Assembly (NCBI GenBank): GCA_963778525.1
Contig: CAVZUJ010000008.1
Location: forward strand, 101,841 to 165,840
DNA: 64,000 bases
Reading direction: 5' to 3'
Source: Schlegelella_A sp963778525
Lineage (GTDB): Bacteria > Pseudomonadota > Gammaproteobacteria > Burkholderiales > Burkholderiaceae_C
The notes beneath the pieces are model-generated. The model made no database searches. It had not been told where the DNA came from and saw nothing but the letters and a program-made list of their open reading frames with translations. Both the position numbers and the translations under genes were made by a program. This document shows positions 15,819 through 24,387 of the stretch, piece after piece. Positions within the stretch are counted from its first letter, which is position 1. Every line of letters starts with the position of its first letter.

Positions 15819-16742
15819 TCACTCGGTGTGCGCGAGGGCCTTGCGCATCTTCTTCATCGCGGCCACCTCGATCTGGCGAATCCGCTCGGCGCTGACGCCG
15901 TATTCGCCGGCCAGATCGTGCAGGGTCATGCCGCCCGAGCTGTCGTCGTTGACCTTCAGCCAGCGCTCCTCGACGATGCGACGGCTGCGCGGGTCGAGCG
16001 AATCGAGCGCGAGAGCGATGCCGTCGGCGGCCAGCCAGTCGCGTTTCTTCGACTCGAGCACCTGCGTCGGCTCGCTCGCGTCATCGGCGAGATAGGCGAT
16101 CGGCGCGTAGCTTTCCTCGCCGTCGTCGGTCTGCGGCTCGAGCGCGACATCGCCACCCGAGAGGCGGGTCTCCATCTCCAGAACTTCTTCGCGCTTGACG
16201 TTCAGCGTCCGGGCGAGCGTGTCGACTTCGGCCTGCGTCAAGGTCGAGCGATGCGTGTCCCCGGCGCCGGCCTCGTCCTTCATGCTCTGCTTCATCGAAC
16301 GAAGATTGAAGAAGAGCTTGCGCTGCGCCTTGGTCGTCGCGACCTTGACCATCCGCCAGTTTTTCAGGATGTACTCGTGGATCTCGGCCTTGATCCAGTG
16401 CATGGCGTAGCTCACCAGGCGCACGCCCTGGTCGGGATCGAATCGCTTCACGGCCTTCATCAGGCCGACGTTGCCTTCCTGGATCAGGTCGCCGTGCGGC
16501 AGGCCGTAGCCCAGGTACTTTCGGGAGATCGACACGACCAGGCGCAGGTGAGAAAGGACCAGCTTTCCGGCGGCATCGAGATCGCCATTCGAGCGCAAGG
16601 CGCGCGCGAATCGGGACTCCTCTTCCTGGGTCAGAAGCGGGATGCGGTTGATGGCGCTGATGTAGGCGTCGAGGTTGCCCAACGACGGAACCAGAGCCCA
16701 CGGATCACGGACAGCAAGAGCAGAAACGGAAGTAGTGTTCAT
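15819..16742 (-). CDS. rpoH: RNA polymerase heat-shock sigma factor RpoH (sigma-32)
   Basis: RpoH directs RNA polymerase to heat-shock promoters. The 307-residue protein has region 2 with the -10-recognition stretch (DLIQEGNVGLMKAVKRFDP, then the YAMHWIKAEIHEYIL block). It also has the RpoH box QRKLFFNLR, specific to sigma-32, and a C-terminal region 4 helix-turn-helix (LHDLAGEYGVSAERIRQIE). The start at MNTTSVSAL is chosen because an in-frame ATG 13 codons upstream would fall at the predicted transcription start. The promoter is covered by a perfect CIRCE element, so HrcA repression is expected. Confidence 0.97.
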   Translation of the reverse strand: MNTTSVSALAVRDPWALVPSLGNLDAYISAINRIPLLTQEEESRFARALRSNGDLDAAGKLVLSHLRLVVSISRKYLGYGLPHGDLIQEGNVGLMKAVKRFDPDQGVRLVSYAMHWIKAEIHEYILKNWRMVKVATTKAQRKLFFNLRSMKQSMKDEAGAGDTHRSTLTQAEVDTLARTLNVKREEVLEMETRLSGGDVALEPQTDDGEESYAPIAYLADDASEPTQVLESKKRDWLAADGIALALDSLDPRSRRIVEERWLKVNDDSSGGMTLHDLAGEYGVSAERIRQIEVAAMKKMRKALAHTE

Positions 16743-16781
16743 GGTGGTATCAGACCTCTGATGCCCCTTTCGGTTCCGCAA

Positions 16782-16811
16782 ATATTAGCACTCGACGGGG
16801 GAGAGTGCTAA
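16782..16811 (-). promoter_or_regulatory. Predicted sigma-70 promoter of rpoH
   Basis: On the minus strand a TTAGCA -35 element (16806-16811) and a TAATAT -10 element (16782-16787) are separated by 18 bases. Transcription would start near 16775, about 33 bases before the rpoH start codon. The whole region from -35 to -10 coincides with the CIRCE repeat. Confidence 0.65.
16785..16811. promoter_or_regulatory. CIRCE operator (HrcA binding site) of rpoH
   Basis: The sequence is TTAGCACTC, nine bases, then GAGTGCTAA, a perfect match to the CIRCE consensus with the standard nine-base spacer. HrcA, itself dependent on GroEL, binds this element to repress heat-shock genes. Here it lies 43 bases upstream of the rpoH start codon and overlaps both predicted promoter hexamers, so bound HrcA would block polymerase directly. 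Confidence 0.93.
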
Positions 16812-16878
16812 GGCTGGCGCAATCGCCGCGATCAGCCTTCGCTATCGGGCTTCGGCAAGCCGAATGCCCACTTCGGCG

Positions 16879-19800
16879 CTAGCTGAAGGCGGTATCCATG
16901 CGATCGAGCAGATCGTCGAGTGCGCCGAGGAGCTCGGCAACGTCCACCGGCTTGGTCAGGTAGCGGGTCGCCCCGGCCGCCAGGGCGGCATCGATCTGGG
17001 GGGAAAGGGCGTCGGCGGAGACGATCAGGACCGGGATCGGGGCGGTTTCGGGGTCGGCCTTGAAGTGGCGCAGGAGCTCGAGCCCGCTGATGTCCGGCAG
17101 GTGCATGTCGAGCAGGATCAGGTGCGGCCGGTGTGCGCGCACCGCCGCCAGGCCGTCGAGGCCGGTGACCGACACCTCCATCTGCACCTGCGGGCGCTGG
17201 GCCAGGATGCCGCGCATCACCTCGATGTTGGTCTCGTTGTCCTCGACGTAGTGGACGATTCGCCGGTGGTACTCGGCCGGGCCGGTCTCGAGGGCGTCGA
17301 AGGGAGACCGGACCGTGTCGGGGTCGATCGACTTCGGCAGCTTCAGCGTGAACGACGAGCCCTCGCCGGGAAAGCTCTTGACTCCGATCGAGCCGCCCAT
17401 CAGCTCGGCGAGGCGGCGGCTGATGACCAGCCCGATGCCTGTGCCCTGCAGCGCCGAGCGCTCGCGCCCGAGCCGGTTGAACGGCTTGAAGAGCTCTTCC
17501 ATCTGCGCCGGCGTCATGCCCATGCCGGTGTCGGTGACGGAGACCTCCACCCGATCCGGAGCAGTCAGGCGGCTGGCGATGTGGACCCGGCCGCCTTCGC
17601 TGTTGTACTTGACGGCGTTGCTGAGCAGATTGGTCAGCACCTGCTTGACCCGCGTGGCATCGCCCAGGATGCCGGCGGTGCCAGGCGCCAGGTTCTGGCT
17701 GATCCGGATGCCGCGCCGGCTGGCATCGCTGGCGACCAGCGCCACCGTGGCCGCAACGAGCTCGGGCAGGTCGAGCGTCGTCAGCTGAAGGCGCAGGTTG
17801 CCCGATTCGATGCGCGAGAGATCGAGCACGTCGTTGATCATCTCGAGCAGGTGCCAGCCGGCCTGCTGGATTTGCGCGACCCAGGGCCGCTGTGCCGGCG
17901 CCAGAGGGTGGCGCTGGTCGATTTCGAGAAGCTGCGCGAAGCCCAGCATGGCGTTCAGCGGTGTCCGCAGCTCGTGGCTCATGCGCGAAAGGAACTCGCT
18001 CTTGGCCACGTTCGACGCCTCGGCCGCCTCGCGTGCCCGTTCGGCCTCTTCGAGGCGCAGATGCTCGGTGATGTCCTCGACCACCCCGACGATGCGCCAG
18101 GGCTGGTTGTCCGGGTCGCGCAGCAGCGATACCGTCGCCTGGACCCAGACGACCTCTCCGGCCTTCGTGATGTATCGCTTGTGTCGGCGGTAAGTCGGAA
18201 TCTCGTTGCGCACCAGCTGCGCCGTCAGAGTCTCGTCCTGCGGCAGATCCTCGGCGTGGGTGAGCTCCGCCGGCGGCAGCGCCGCGAGCTCGCTCTCGGC
18301 GTAGCCGGTGAGCTCGCAAAAACGCGGATTGGCCTGGATCATCCGGCCGTCGAGCCCGGTATAGACGATGCCGATCGGCACGTTGTCGAGGATGTTTCGA
18401 AAGCGCTGCTCGCTCGCGCGCAGCGCCGCTTCGGCAACGTGCCGCTCCGCCACCTCGGCGCGCAGGGCCGCGGTTCGTTCGCGCACCGCGCTTTCGATGC
18501 GCCGGGTCCTGCCGGTCGTGATCAGCAGCGAGGCACCCAGCATGGCCGCGGAGAGCAGTCCGGCCGCCGAAAAGAACCAGGCGCTTCGGTCGATCGCGTC
18601 CGGTACGTCCTCGGGTCGGGCCGAAACGCGCAGATCCCATTGCCGGCCAGCGAAGGCCACGTGCCGCTCGTGCATCAGCACGGGAGTCGCGTCCTGGCAT
18701 CCGGCGCGGCCGGCGAGACGGTGCGGCGTCGCGCCGGGCTCGGCGTCGACGATGCAGAGATCGAGATAGGTCGGCACCTTGCCGGCAACGTTCTCGAGCT
18801 GTCGTTCCATTGTCAGGGCCACGAAGACGAGGCCGCGAAAAGCGGCGCGGCGCTGTGCCGGCGCCGCGCTGTCGCCGCTGTAAACCGCCTGGTAGATGAC
18901 GACACCGGTGCGCTGGTCGTCGCCGCCTTGCGCCGTCAGGCGAAATCCGGTGGTTACCTTGGGTCGGCCTGAATCGACTGCCTCGATCACTGCTGCGCGC
19001 CCCGCCGGAATCGATATCGCGTTGAGGCCGAGCGCGGCGGAGTTGCTTTGCAGCGGCTCGATGTTTCGAATGGCGATGACGTCGCCGCCTTCGGCGCGCA
19101 GCCCCAACCCCAGCACGTCACCGCCCGCCAGACTCGGCTCCGAAGCGGCTTGCGGCCGGTCGTAGACGCGAAAGCCCGGTGCGCCGTCGGCCCGGGCGCG
19201 CGCTTCGAAAGCGGCAATGTCGTCGTGGTGCACGCGCTCGCCCCAGCCCATGGAACGGATGGTGCCGCTGCCGAGCCAGTTCTCCGTCGCCATGCGTACC
19301 TGCTCGCGCGTCAACGGGTTGGAGACGCTGTAAATGCCGTGCATCGCTTCCAGGGCACGCAGCGGCTCCTGCAATTGCGTGGCGAGGATCAGGGATGCGC
19401 TCGAGGCGTCGTTGTCGAAGGTATCGTGCACCCGCTCGTCGTTCCAGCGACCGAGCTGCAGGATGCCGAGGGCCAGAAAGCCGATGACGAGCGCCAGCGT
19501 CAATCCGACGGGCACGCGCCGAGGTATCCAATCCGACGCCGGGCGCCCGATGAGGGTGAGGGCGATCGGGGCGGCGATCAGCAGGCCGGCCAGATCGCCG
19601 ATCCAGCAGGTTGCCCACGTGAAAGCGGCGCTGCCTGAAGGCAGGGTTCCGAAGGCACGCGATACCGCGACCGTGACGCTGGCGGCAATGACGCTGCTCA
19701 ACAGGCAGGCCGCCATGAAGCGTGCCACGTCTCCCGGCAGGGTCAGCACCAGAGGCTGGCGCACGAAACGCCGCACCAGCGCGGCGCCGGCGTACGCCTG

Positions 19801-20121
19801 CAATGCGGCGCCGAAGGCGATGAGCACGGCCGCAGCGATTGCCCGGGCATCGACATGGCCGTGCATCGCCGCGAGCACGACGTTGACGCCGAACGACCCG
19901 AGCAGCACGGCGCCGAGCATCGACCGGCCATAGACCAGGACGCAGGCGAGCGCGATACCGGCGGCCGGTGACAGCGGCGAGGCGTAGCCGGGCGGGATCG
20001 CGAGGAACAGGGCGGCCAGACCAGCGGCGGCGCAGGCCAGCGTCGCCAGCACGAAGGGCTTCGCCGCGCGCCGCCACGGGTCGGCCTCAATCGCGGGCGT
20101 CGATCGTGCGGGCAGGGGCAT
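16879..20121 (-). CDS. Hybrid sensor histidine kinase (MASE1-CHASE-PAS-HisKA-HATPase-REC)
   Basis: This 1080-residue membrane protein has a MASE1-like block of membrane segments (about residues 20-225) and a periplasmic CHASE-type sensor region (about 245-455). A further span lies at about 515-535. The cytosolic part has a PAS domain (570-690) and a HisKA domain with the phosphoaccepting histidine in SRMSHELRTPLN (His716). An HATPase (TGIGLVISRRLAE) and a C-terminal receiver with phospho-Asp in LILLDMHLPD follow. The start at MPLPARST is used because the longer frame runs through ychF out of phase. No response regulator is adjacent, so its output partner is unknown. Confidence 0.9.
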   Translation of the reverse strand: MPLPARSTPAIEADPWRRAAKPFVLATLACAAAGLAALFLAIPPGYASPLSPAAGIALACVLVYGRSMLGAVLLGSFGVNVVLAAMHGHVDARAIAAAVLIAFGAALQAYAGAALVRRFVRQPLVLTLPGDVARFMAACLLSSVIAASVTVAVSRAFGTLPSGSAAFTWATCWIGDLAGLLIAAPIALTLIGRPASDWIPRRVPVGLTLALVIGFLALGILQLGRWNDERVHDTFDNDASSASLILATQLQEPLRALEAMHGIYSVSNPLTREQVRMATENWLGSGTIRSMGWGERVHHDDIAAFEARARADGAPGFRVYDRPQAASEPSLAGGDVLGLGLRAEGGDVIAIRNIEPLQSNSAALGLNAISIPAGRAAVIEAVDSGRPKVTTGFRLTAQGGDDQRTGVVIYQAVYSGDSAAPAQRRAAFRGLVFVALTMERQLENVAGKVPTYLDLCIVDAEPGATPHRLAGRAGCQDATPVLMHERHVAFAGRQWDLRVSARPEDVPDAIDRSAWFFSAAGLLSAAMLGASLLITTGRTRRIESAVRERTAALRAEVAERHVAEAALRASEQRFRNILDNVPIGIVYTGLDGRMIQANPRFCELTGYAESELAALPPAELTHAEDLPQDETLTAQLVRNEIPTYRRHKRYITKAGEVVWVQATVSLLRDPDNQPWRIVGVVEDITEHLRLEEAERAREAAEASNVAKSEFLSRMSHELRTPLNAMLGFAQLLEIDQRHPLAPAQRPWVAQIQQAGWHLLEMINDVLDLSRIESGNLRLQLTTLDLPELVAATVALVASDASRRGIRISQNLAPGTAGILGDATRVKQVLTNLLSNAVKYNSEGGRVHIASRLTAPDRVEVSVTDTGMGMTPAQMEELFKPFNRLGRERSALQGTGIGLVISRRLAELMGGSIGVKSFPGEGSSFTLKLPKSIDPDTVRSPFDALETGPAEYHRRIVHYVEDNETNIEVMRGILAQRPQVQMEVSVTGLDGLAAVRAHRPHLILLDMHLPDISGLELLRHFKADPETAPIPVLIVSADALSPQIDAALAAGATRYLTKPVDVAELLGALDDLLDRMDTAFS

Positions 20122-20144
20122 GAACGATCGACGCTGTCGAAGGC

Positions 20145-21239
20145 CTAGACGTTGAACAGGAAGTTCAACACGTCGCCGTCCTTGACGATGTACTCCTTGC
20201 CTTCGGCCCGCATCCGCCCGGCGTCCTTGGCTCCGTGCTCGCCGCCGTAGGCGATGAAGTCGTCGAAGGCAATGGTCTGGGCACGAATGAAGCCGCGCTC
20301 GAAATCGGTGTGGATGACGCCCGCGGCCTGCGGCGCCGTGTCGCCGACGTGGATCGTCCAGGCACGCACCTCCTTGACCCCGGCGGTGAAATAGGTCTGC
20401 AGGCCGAGCAGCGTGAATGCGGCGCGGATCAGGCGTGCCAGGCCCGATTCGGTCTGCCCCATCTCGGCCAGGAACATCGCCTTGTCGGCCTCGTCCATCT
20501 CGGCGAGCTCGGCCTCGGTCTTGGCCGAGATGGCCACGACCGGTGCATGCTGGCGCGCGGCGACCTCGCGCAAGCGGTCGAGGTGCGGATTGTTCGAAAA
20601 GCCGTTCTCCGCGACGTTGGCGACGAACATCGCCGGCTTCGCCGTGATCAGGCACAGCGGCTTCAGCACCGCGAGCTCTTCCTTGCTGAACGCGATCGAA
20701 CGCACCGGGCGCGCCTGGTCGAGCGCCGCGTTGCACTTCGCGAGAACGTCGACGAGGCGCTTCGCCTCCTTGTCGTTGCCCGACTTGGCGACCTTGGTGT
20801 GCCGGGCCAGGCTCTTTTCGACGGTGGCCAGGTCGGCCAGGCAGAGCTCGGTCTGGATGACCTCGATGTCCGAGACCGGGTCGACCTTGCCGGCGACGTG
20901 GATCACGTTCTCGTCGTCGAAGCAGCGCACGACGTTGACGATCGCATCGGTCTCGCGGACGTGGGCGAGGAACTGGTTGCCCAGGCCTTCGCCCTTCGAG
21001 GCGCCGGCCACGAGCCCGGCGATGTCGACGAACTCGACGATCGCCGGCACGATGCGCTCGGGCTTGACGATGGCCGCCAGCTTGTCGAGGCGCGCGTCCG
21101 GCAGCTCGACGATGCCGACGTTCGGCTCGATCGTGCAGAAGGGATAGTTCTCCGCCGCGATCCCGGCTTTCGTGAGCGCGTTGAAGAGGGTGGACTTGCC
21201 CACGTTGGGCAGGCCCACGATGCCGCATTTCAGGCTCAT
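20145..21239 (-). CDS. ychF: Redox-regulated ATPase YchF/OLA1
   Basis: YchF is an Obg-family P-loop protein that hydrolyses ATP rather than GTP and associates with ribosomes. The 364-residue protein has the G1 motif GLPNVGKSTLFNAL at the N-terminus, the DIAGLVAGAS switch region and a C-terminal TGS domain (LLGLQTYFTAGVKEVRAWT ...). The length is typical. The hybrid kinase begins 23 bases downstream on the same strand, so co-transcription is possible though the functions are unrelated. Confidence 0.97.
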   Translation of the reverse strand: MSLKCGIVGLPNVGKSTLFNALTKAGIAAENYPFCTIEPNVGIVELPDARLDKLAAIVKPERIVPAIVEFVDIAGLVAGASKGEGLGNQFLAHVRETDAIVNVVRCFDDENVIHVAGKVDPVSDIEVIQTELCLADLATVEKSLARHTKVAKSGNDKEAKRLVDVLAKCNAALDQARPVRSIAFSKEELAVLKPLCLITAKPAMFVANVAENGFSNNPHLDRLREVAARQHAPVVAISAKTEAELAEMDEADKAMFLAEMGQTESGLARLIRAAFTLLGLQTYFTAGVKEVRAWTIHVGDTAPQAAGVIHTDFERGFIRAQTIAFDDFIAYGGEHGAKDAGRMRAEGKEYIVKDGDVLNFLFNV

Positions 21240-21278
21240 GAGGAAGGGGGCGCTTGTCGCAGCAGTGAGCGGGAGATT

Positions 21279-22787
21279 TTAGTCGGCGCTGCCAGCAGGC
21301 CTCGGCGCGAGCCGACCGTTCGTCGGGACGGCGGGATTCGTGAAAGCCATCACGCCGTCACGCAGCCTGCCCCAGCGCAGCAGGCGCAGGTCGCGGGCGT
21401 AGTTCTGATGCAGCTTCCACGGCGGCCGCGAGCCTTGCTTCGGGAACAGGTGGACCGCGCGCTGCACGTACCCGGACGAGAAATCGATCCACGGCACCGT
21501 GGTGAGCGTCGGGTCGGCGTTGTGCGGTGTGCATTGGCGCAGGTTGTGCCGCTTCATGTGGTTGAGCAGACGGCACACGTATTCGCAGGTCAGGTCGCAC
21601 TTCAGGGTCCACGACGCGTTCGTGTATCCCACCGCGGTCGCCAGGTTCGGCACGCCTTCGTACATCATGCCCTTGTAGGTCAGGACCTGCGCCCAGTCGA
21701 CGCGGCGGCCGTCGACGCTCACCTCCAACCCGCCCAGCACCTGCAGCTCGAGCCCGGTGGCGGTGACGATCAGATCGGCCTCGAGCGCACGGCCCGACTT
21801 CAGCTGCAAGCCGGTTTCCGTGAAGGTGTCGATCTCGTCGGTGACGACCTCGGCGCGCCCGCTGCGAATGGCCCGGAACAGATCACCGTCGGGGACCAGG
21901 CACAAGCGCTGCTCCCAGGGGTTGTAGCGGGGCGTGAAGTGCCGCTCGATGTCGTAGTCGGGCCCGAGCCAGGCGCGCACGCCGGAGAGCAGCAGCCGGC
22001 GAACGCGCGCCGGCTGGCGCCGGCACAGATTGAAGAAGTAGCTGCCGAGCAGGACGCGTTGCCAGCGCGCGAGGCCGTAGGCAAGCGCTTCGGGCAGCAC
22101 GCGTCGCAGCGCCTCGGCGAGGCGATCTTGCGAAGGTCGCGCCACGACCCAGGTCGGCGAGCGCTGCAGCAGCGTGACTTTGGCCGCCGATGCCGCCAGC
22201 GCCGGCACGAGCGTCATCGCGGTGGCGCCGCTGCCGATGACGACGATGCGCTTGCCCGCAGTCTCGATGTCGTCGCCCCAGTGCTGCGGGTGCACGATGC
22301 GGCCGCCAAAGCGCTCCCGGCCGGCGAACTCGGGCGTGTAGCCCTCGGCGTAGCGGTAGTAGCCGCTGCACATGAAGAGAAAGTTGCAGCTGAACCGAAC
22401 CGGCTCGCCAGCCTCGCCGCGCTCGACCTCGACCGTCCAGGTCGCGGTCTCGGTCGCCCACGACGCCCGAACGACGCGATGGCCGAAGCGGATGAGCCGG
22501 TCGACGCCGTGCTCGCGCGCCGTGTCCTGTACGTACTTCAGGATGTCGGGGCCGTCGGCGATGGCCTTGGCTCCGCGCCAGGGGCGAAACGAATAGCCGA
22601 GCGTGTACATGTCGGAGTCGGAGCGAACGCCCGGATAGCGGAACAGGTCCCAGGTGCCGCCGATGCGCCCGCGGCTCTCCAGGATCGCCAGGCTGCGCCC
22701 GGGGCAACGCGACTGCAAGTGGCAGGCGGCACCGATGCCCGAGAGGCCTGCGCCCACGATCAGCACGTCGAAATGTTCGCTCGTCAC
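21279..22787 (-). CDS. Flavin-containing monooxygenase of the Baeyer-Villiger type
   Basis: The protein of about 502 residues has two nucleotide-binding motifs: FAD-type GAGLSGIG near the N-terminus and a later NADPH-type GSGATAMTL. Between them is a near-match to the Baeyer-Villiger fingerprint (FGGRIVHPQHWG), in which Gly replaces the usual Pro/Asp after Trp. GTWDLFRYPGVRSDSDM resembles the EthA-type FAD-binding region. Such enzymes insert oxygen into ketones or sulfur compounds using NADPH. The GTG at 22787 is chosen because GAGGAA precedes it at good spacing; ATG 22823 is an alternative. It is divergent from tag, and no pathway neighbours indicate the substrate. Confidence 0.85.
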   Translation of the reverse strand: MTSEHFDVLIVGAGLSGIGAACHLQSRCPGRSLAILESRGRIGGTWDLFRYPGVRSDSDMYTLGYSFRPWRGAKAIADGPDILKYVQDTAREHGVDRLIRFGHRVVRASWATETATWTVEVERGEAGEPVRFSCNFLFMCSGYYRYAEGYTPEFAGRERFGGRIVHPQHWGDDIETAGKRIVVIGSGATAMTLVPALAASAAKVTLLQRSPTWVVARPSQDRLAEALRRVLPEALAYGLARWQRVLLGSYFFNLCRRQPARVRRLLLSGVRAWLGPDYDIERHFTPRYNPWEQRLCLVPDGDLFRAIRSGRAEVVTDEIDTFTETGLQLKSGRALEADLIVTATGLELQVLGGLEVSVDGRRVDWAQVLTYKGMMYEGVPNLATAVGYTNASWTLKCDLTCEYVCRLLNHMKRHNLRQCTPHNADPTLTTVPWIDFSSGYVQRAVHLFPKQGSRPPWKLHQNYARDLRLLRWGRLRDGVMAFTNPAVPTNGRLAPRPAGSAD

Positions 22788-22866
22788 TGCGCCTGCTTCC
22801 TCTCCCGATGGGTGCGCGCGCATCGCTTCGCAGCGCCTGGTCGTCCGCTTGGCGAGAATACACACG

Positions 22867-23511
22867 ATGGCGATACGCAAAGGACTCTTCCAGGCCGAGG
22901 ACGGCGCGCTGCGCTGCGGCTGGTGCCAGGCCAGCCCGGCCTACCGCGACTATCACGATCGCGAATGGGGCTTTCCGGTCACCGACGATCGCCGTCTCTT
23001 CGAGAAGCTCTGCCTCGAAGGCTTTCAGGCCGGCCTCAGCTGGCTCACCATCCTGAACAAGCGCGAGGCCTTTCGCCAGGCCTTCGCCAACTTCGACGCG
23101 GCCCGCGTCGCCCGCTTCGGCGAGCGCGAGGTGACGCGTCTGCTCGCCGACGCGGGCATCGTCCGCCATCGCGGCAAGATCGAATCGACGATCAACAACG
23201 CCCGGCGCGTGCTCGAGCTGCGCCAGGAGTTCGGCTCGCTTGCTGCCTACGCCTGGGGCTTCGAGCCGCCGCCGCGGAGCCGACCGAAGCGGATGACGCT
23301 GGCCGCACTGAAGAAGATGAGCACCTCGCCCGAGTCGATCGCGATGTCGAAGGATCTGAAGCGGCGCGGCTGGAGCTTCGTCGGCCCGACCACGGTCTAT
23401 GCGTTCATGCAGGCGATGGGGCTGGTCAACGATCACCTCGACGGCTGCCATGTCCGCGAGCTCGCCGCCAGCTCGGCGCGGCCGGCACGGGCGCAAAAGG
23501 AGAACGCATGA
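22867..23511 (+). CDS. tag: DNA-3-methyladenine glycosylase I
   Basis: Tag removes 3-methyladenine from alkylated DNA to start base excision repair. The 214-residue protein has the N-terminal CGWC and YRDYHDREWG segments and the C-terminal VNDHLDGCHVRE segment. Together these provide the Cys/His residues of the family zinc-binding snap. The central GFQAGLSWLTILNKRE matches the substrate-pocket helix. It overlaps the next gene by four bases (ATGA) and is divergent from the monooxygenase gene. Confidence 0.95.
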   Translation: MAIRKGLFQAEDGALRCGWCQASPAYRDYHDREWGFPVTDDRRLFEKLCLEGFQAGLSWLTILNKREAFRQAFANFDAARVARFGEREVTRLLADAGIVRHRGKIESTINNARRVLELRQEFGSLAAYAWGFEPPPRSRPKRMTLAALKKMSTSPESIAMSKDLKRRGWSFVGPTTVYAFMQAMGLVNDHLDGCHVRELAASSARPARAQKENA

Positions 23512-24387
23512 CCGGATTGCAAACGCTCGCCCCGCAAGCCCGCGATCTCGGCGGCGGCTTCACGGTGCGCCGCCTGCTGCCGCAGGCCGACCGCCGCGCC
23601 GTCGGCCCGTTCGTCTTCTTCGACCACTTCGGCCCGATCGACGTCGAGCCCGGCGCGAACCACGATGTGCGACCGCATCCGCACATCGGCCTGGCAACGC
23701 TCACCTATCTCTTCGAAGGCGCCATCGTGCATCGCGACTCGACCGGCGTCGTGCAGCGCATCGAGCCGGGCGCGGTCAACCTGATGACCTCGGGGCGCGG
23801 CATCGTGCATTCGGAGCGCACACCGAAGGAGCTGGTCGGCCAGCCGCATCGCAGCCATGGGCTGCAGCTCTGGATCGCCCTGCCCGAGGCGATGGAAGAG
23901 TCGGCGCCTTCGTTCCAGCACGTGCCGGCGGCGAGCGTGCCGGAGGTCCGGCTCGAAGCGGCCAGGGCACGCGTCGTCGTCGGCTCGGCGTTCGGCGCCA
24001 CCTCACCCGTCGAAACGCGCTCGCCGACGCTGGCCGTCGTTCTCGATTTCGACGTCGCGAGCGGCGAGCACCGTCAAGCTGCCGGCGCTGGCGTCCGAGC
24101 TGGCGCTCTACTCGACCGACCATCCCTTCGAAGTCGACGGCGAGAAGGTCGACGAGTTCACGATGGCGATCGTTGCACCCGGCAGCACGCCGGAGATCGC
24201 GGCGCCGCGCGGCGGCCGCGTGGTCGTGATCGGCGGCGAGCCGCTCGGCCATCGCTTCCTGTCGTGGAACTTCGTCGCCAGCCGGCGCGAGCTGATTCTT
24301 GCGGCCGAGGACAAGTGGCGGGCGCAGCGCTTCGAGCGCATTCCGGGCGAGACCGAATTCATTCCATTGCCGGAGCGACACGCCTAG
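23508..24387 (+). pseudogene. Pirin family protein, one frameshift
   Basis: Pirins are bicupin proteins with a metal site in the N-terminal cupin; some have quercetinase activity. The first frame shows the metal-site motif RPHPHIGLATLTYLFEGAIVHRDS and a later MTSGRGIVHSE. The frame breaks near 24060-24070, just after LDFDVASG. The C-terminal cupin continues in another frame (TVKLPA ... FLSWNFVASRRE) to the stop at 24387. One base gained or two lost explains the break. The start overlaps the tag stop (ATGA) and has a strong AAGGAG site. The 3' end overlaps the convergent transporter by 29 bases. Conserved sequence on both sides suggests an error rather than a dead gene. Confidence 0.85.

Noticed and set aside
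16851..16864. Inverted repeat TTCGGCAAGCCGAA between the hybrid kinase and rpoH, considered as a terminator.
   Set aside because: The loop is too small and there is no T-run on either side. It is also upstream of, and unrelated to, the CIRCE site.
16879..21228. A 1449-codon minus-strand frame covering the hybrid kinase and most of ychF.
   Set aside because: The upstream part is an out-of-phase reading of ychF with no domain content. The kinase has its own start at 20121, and ychF is intact in another frame.
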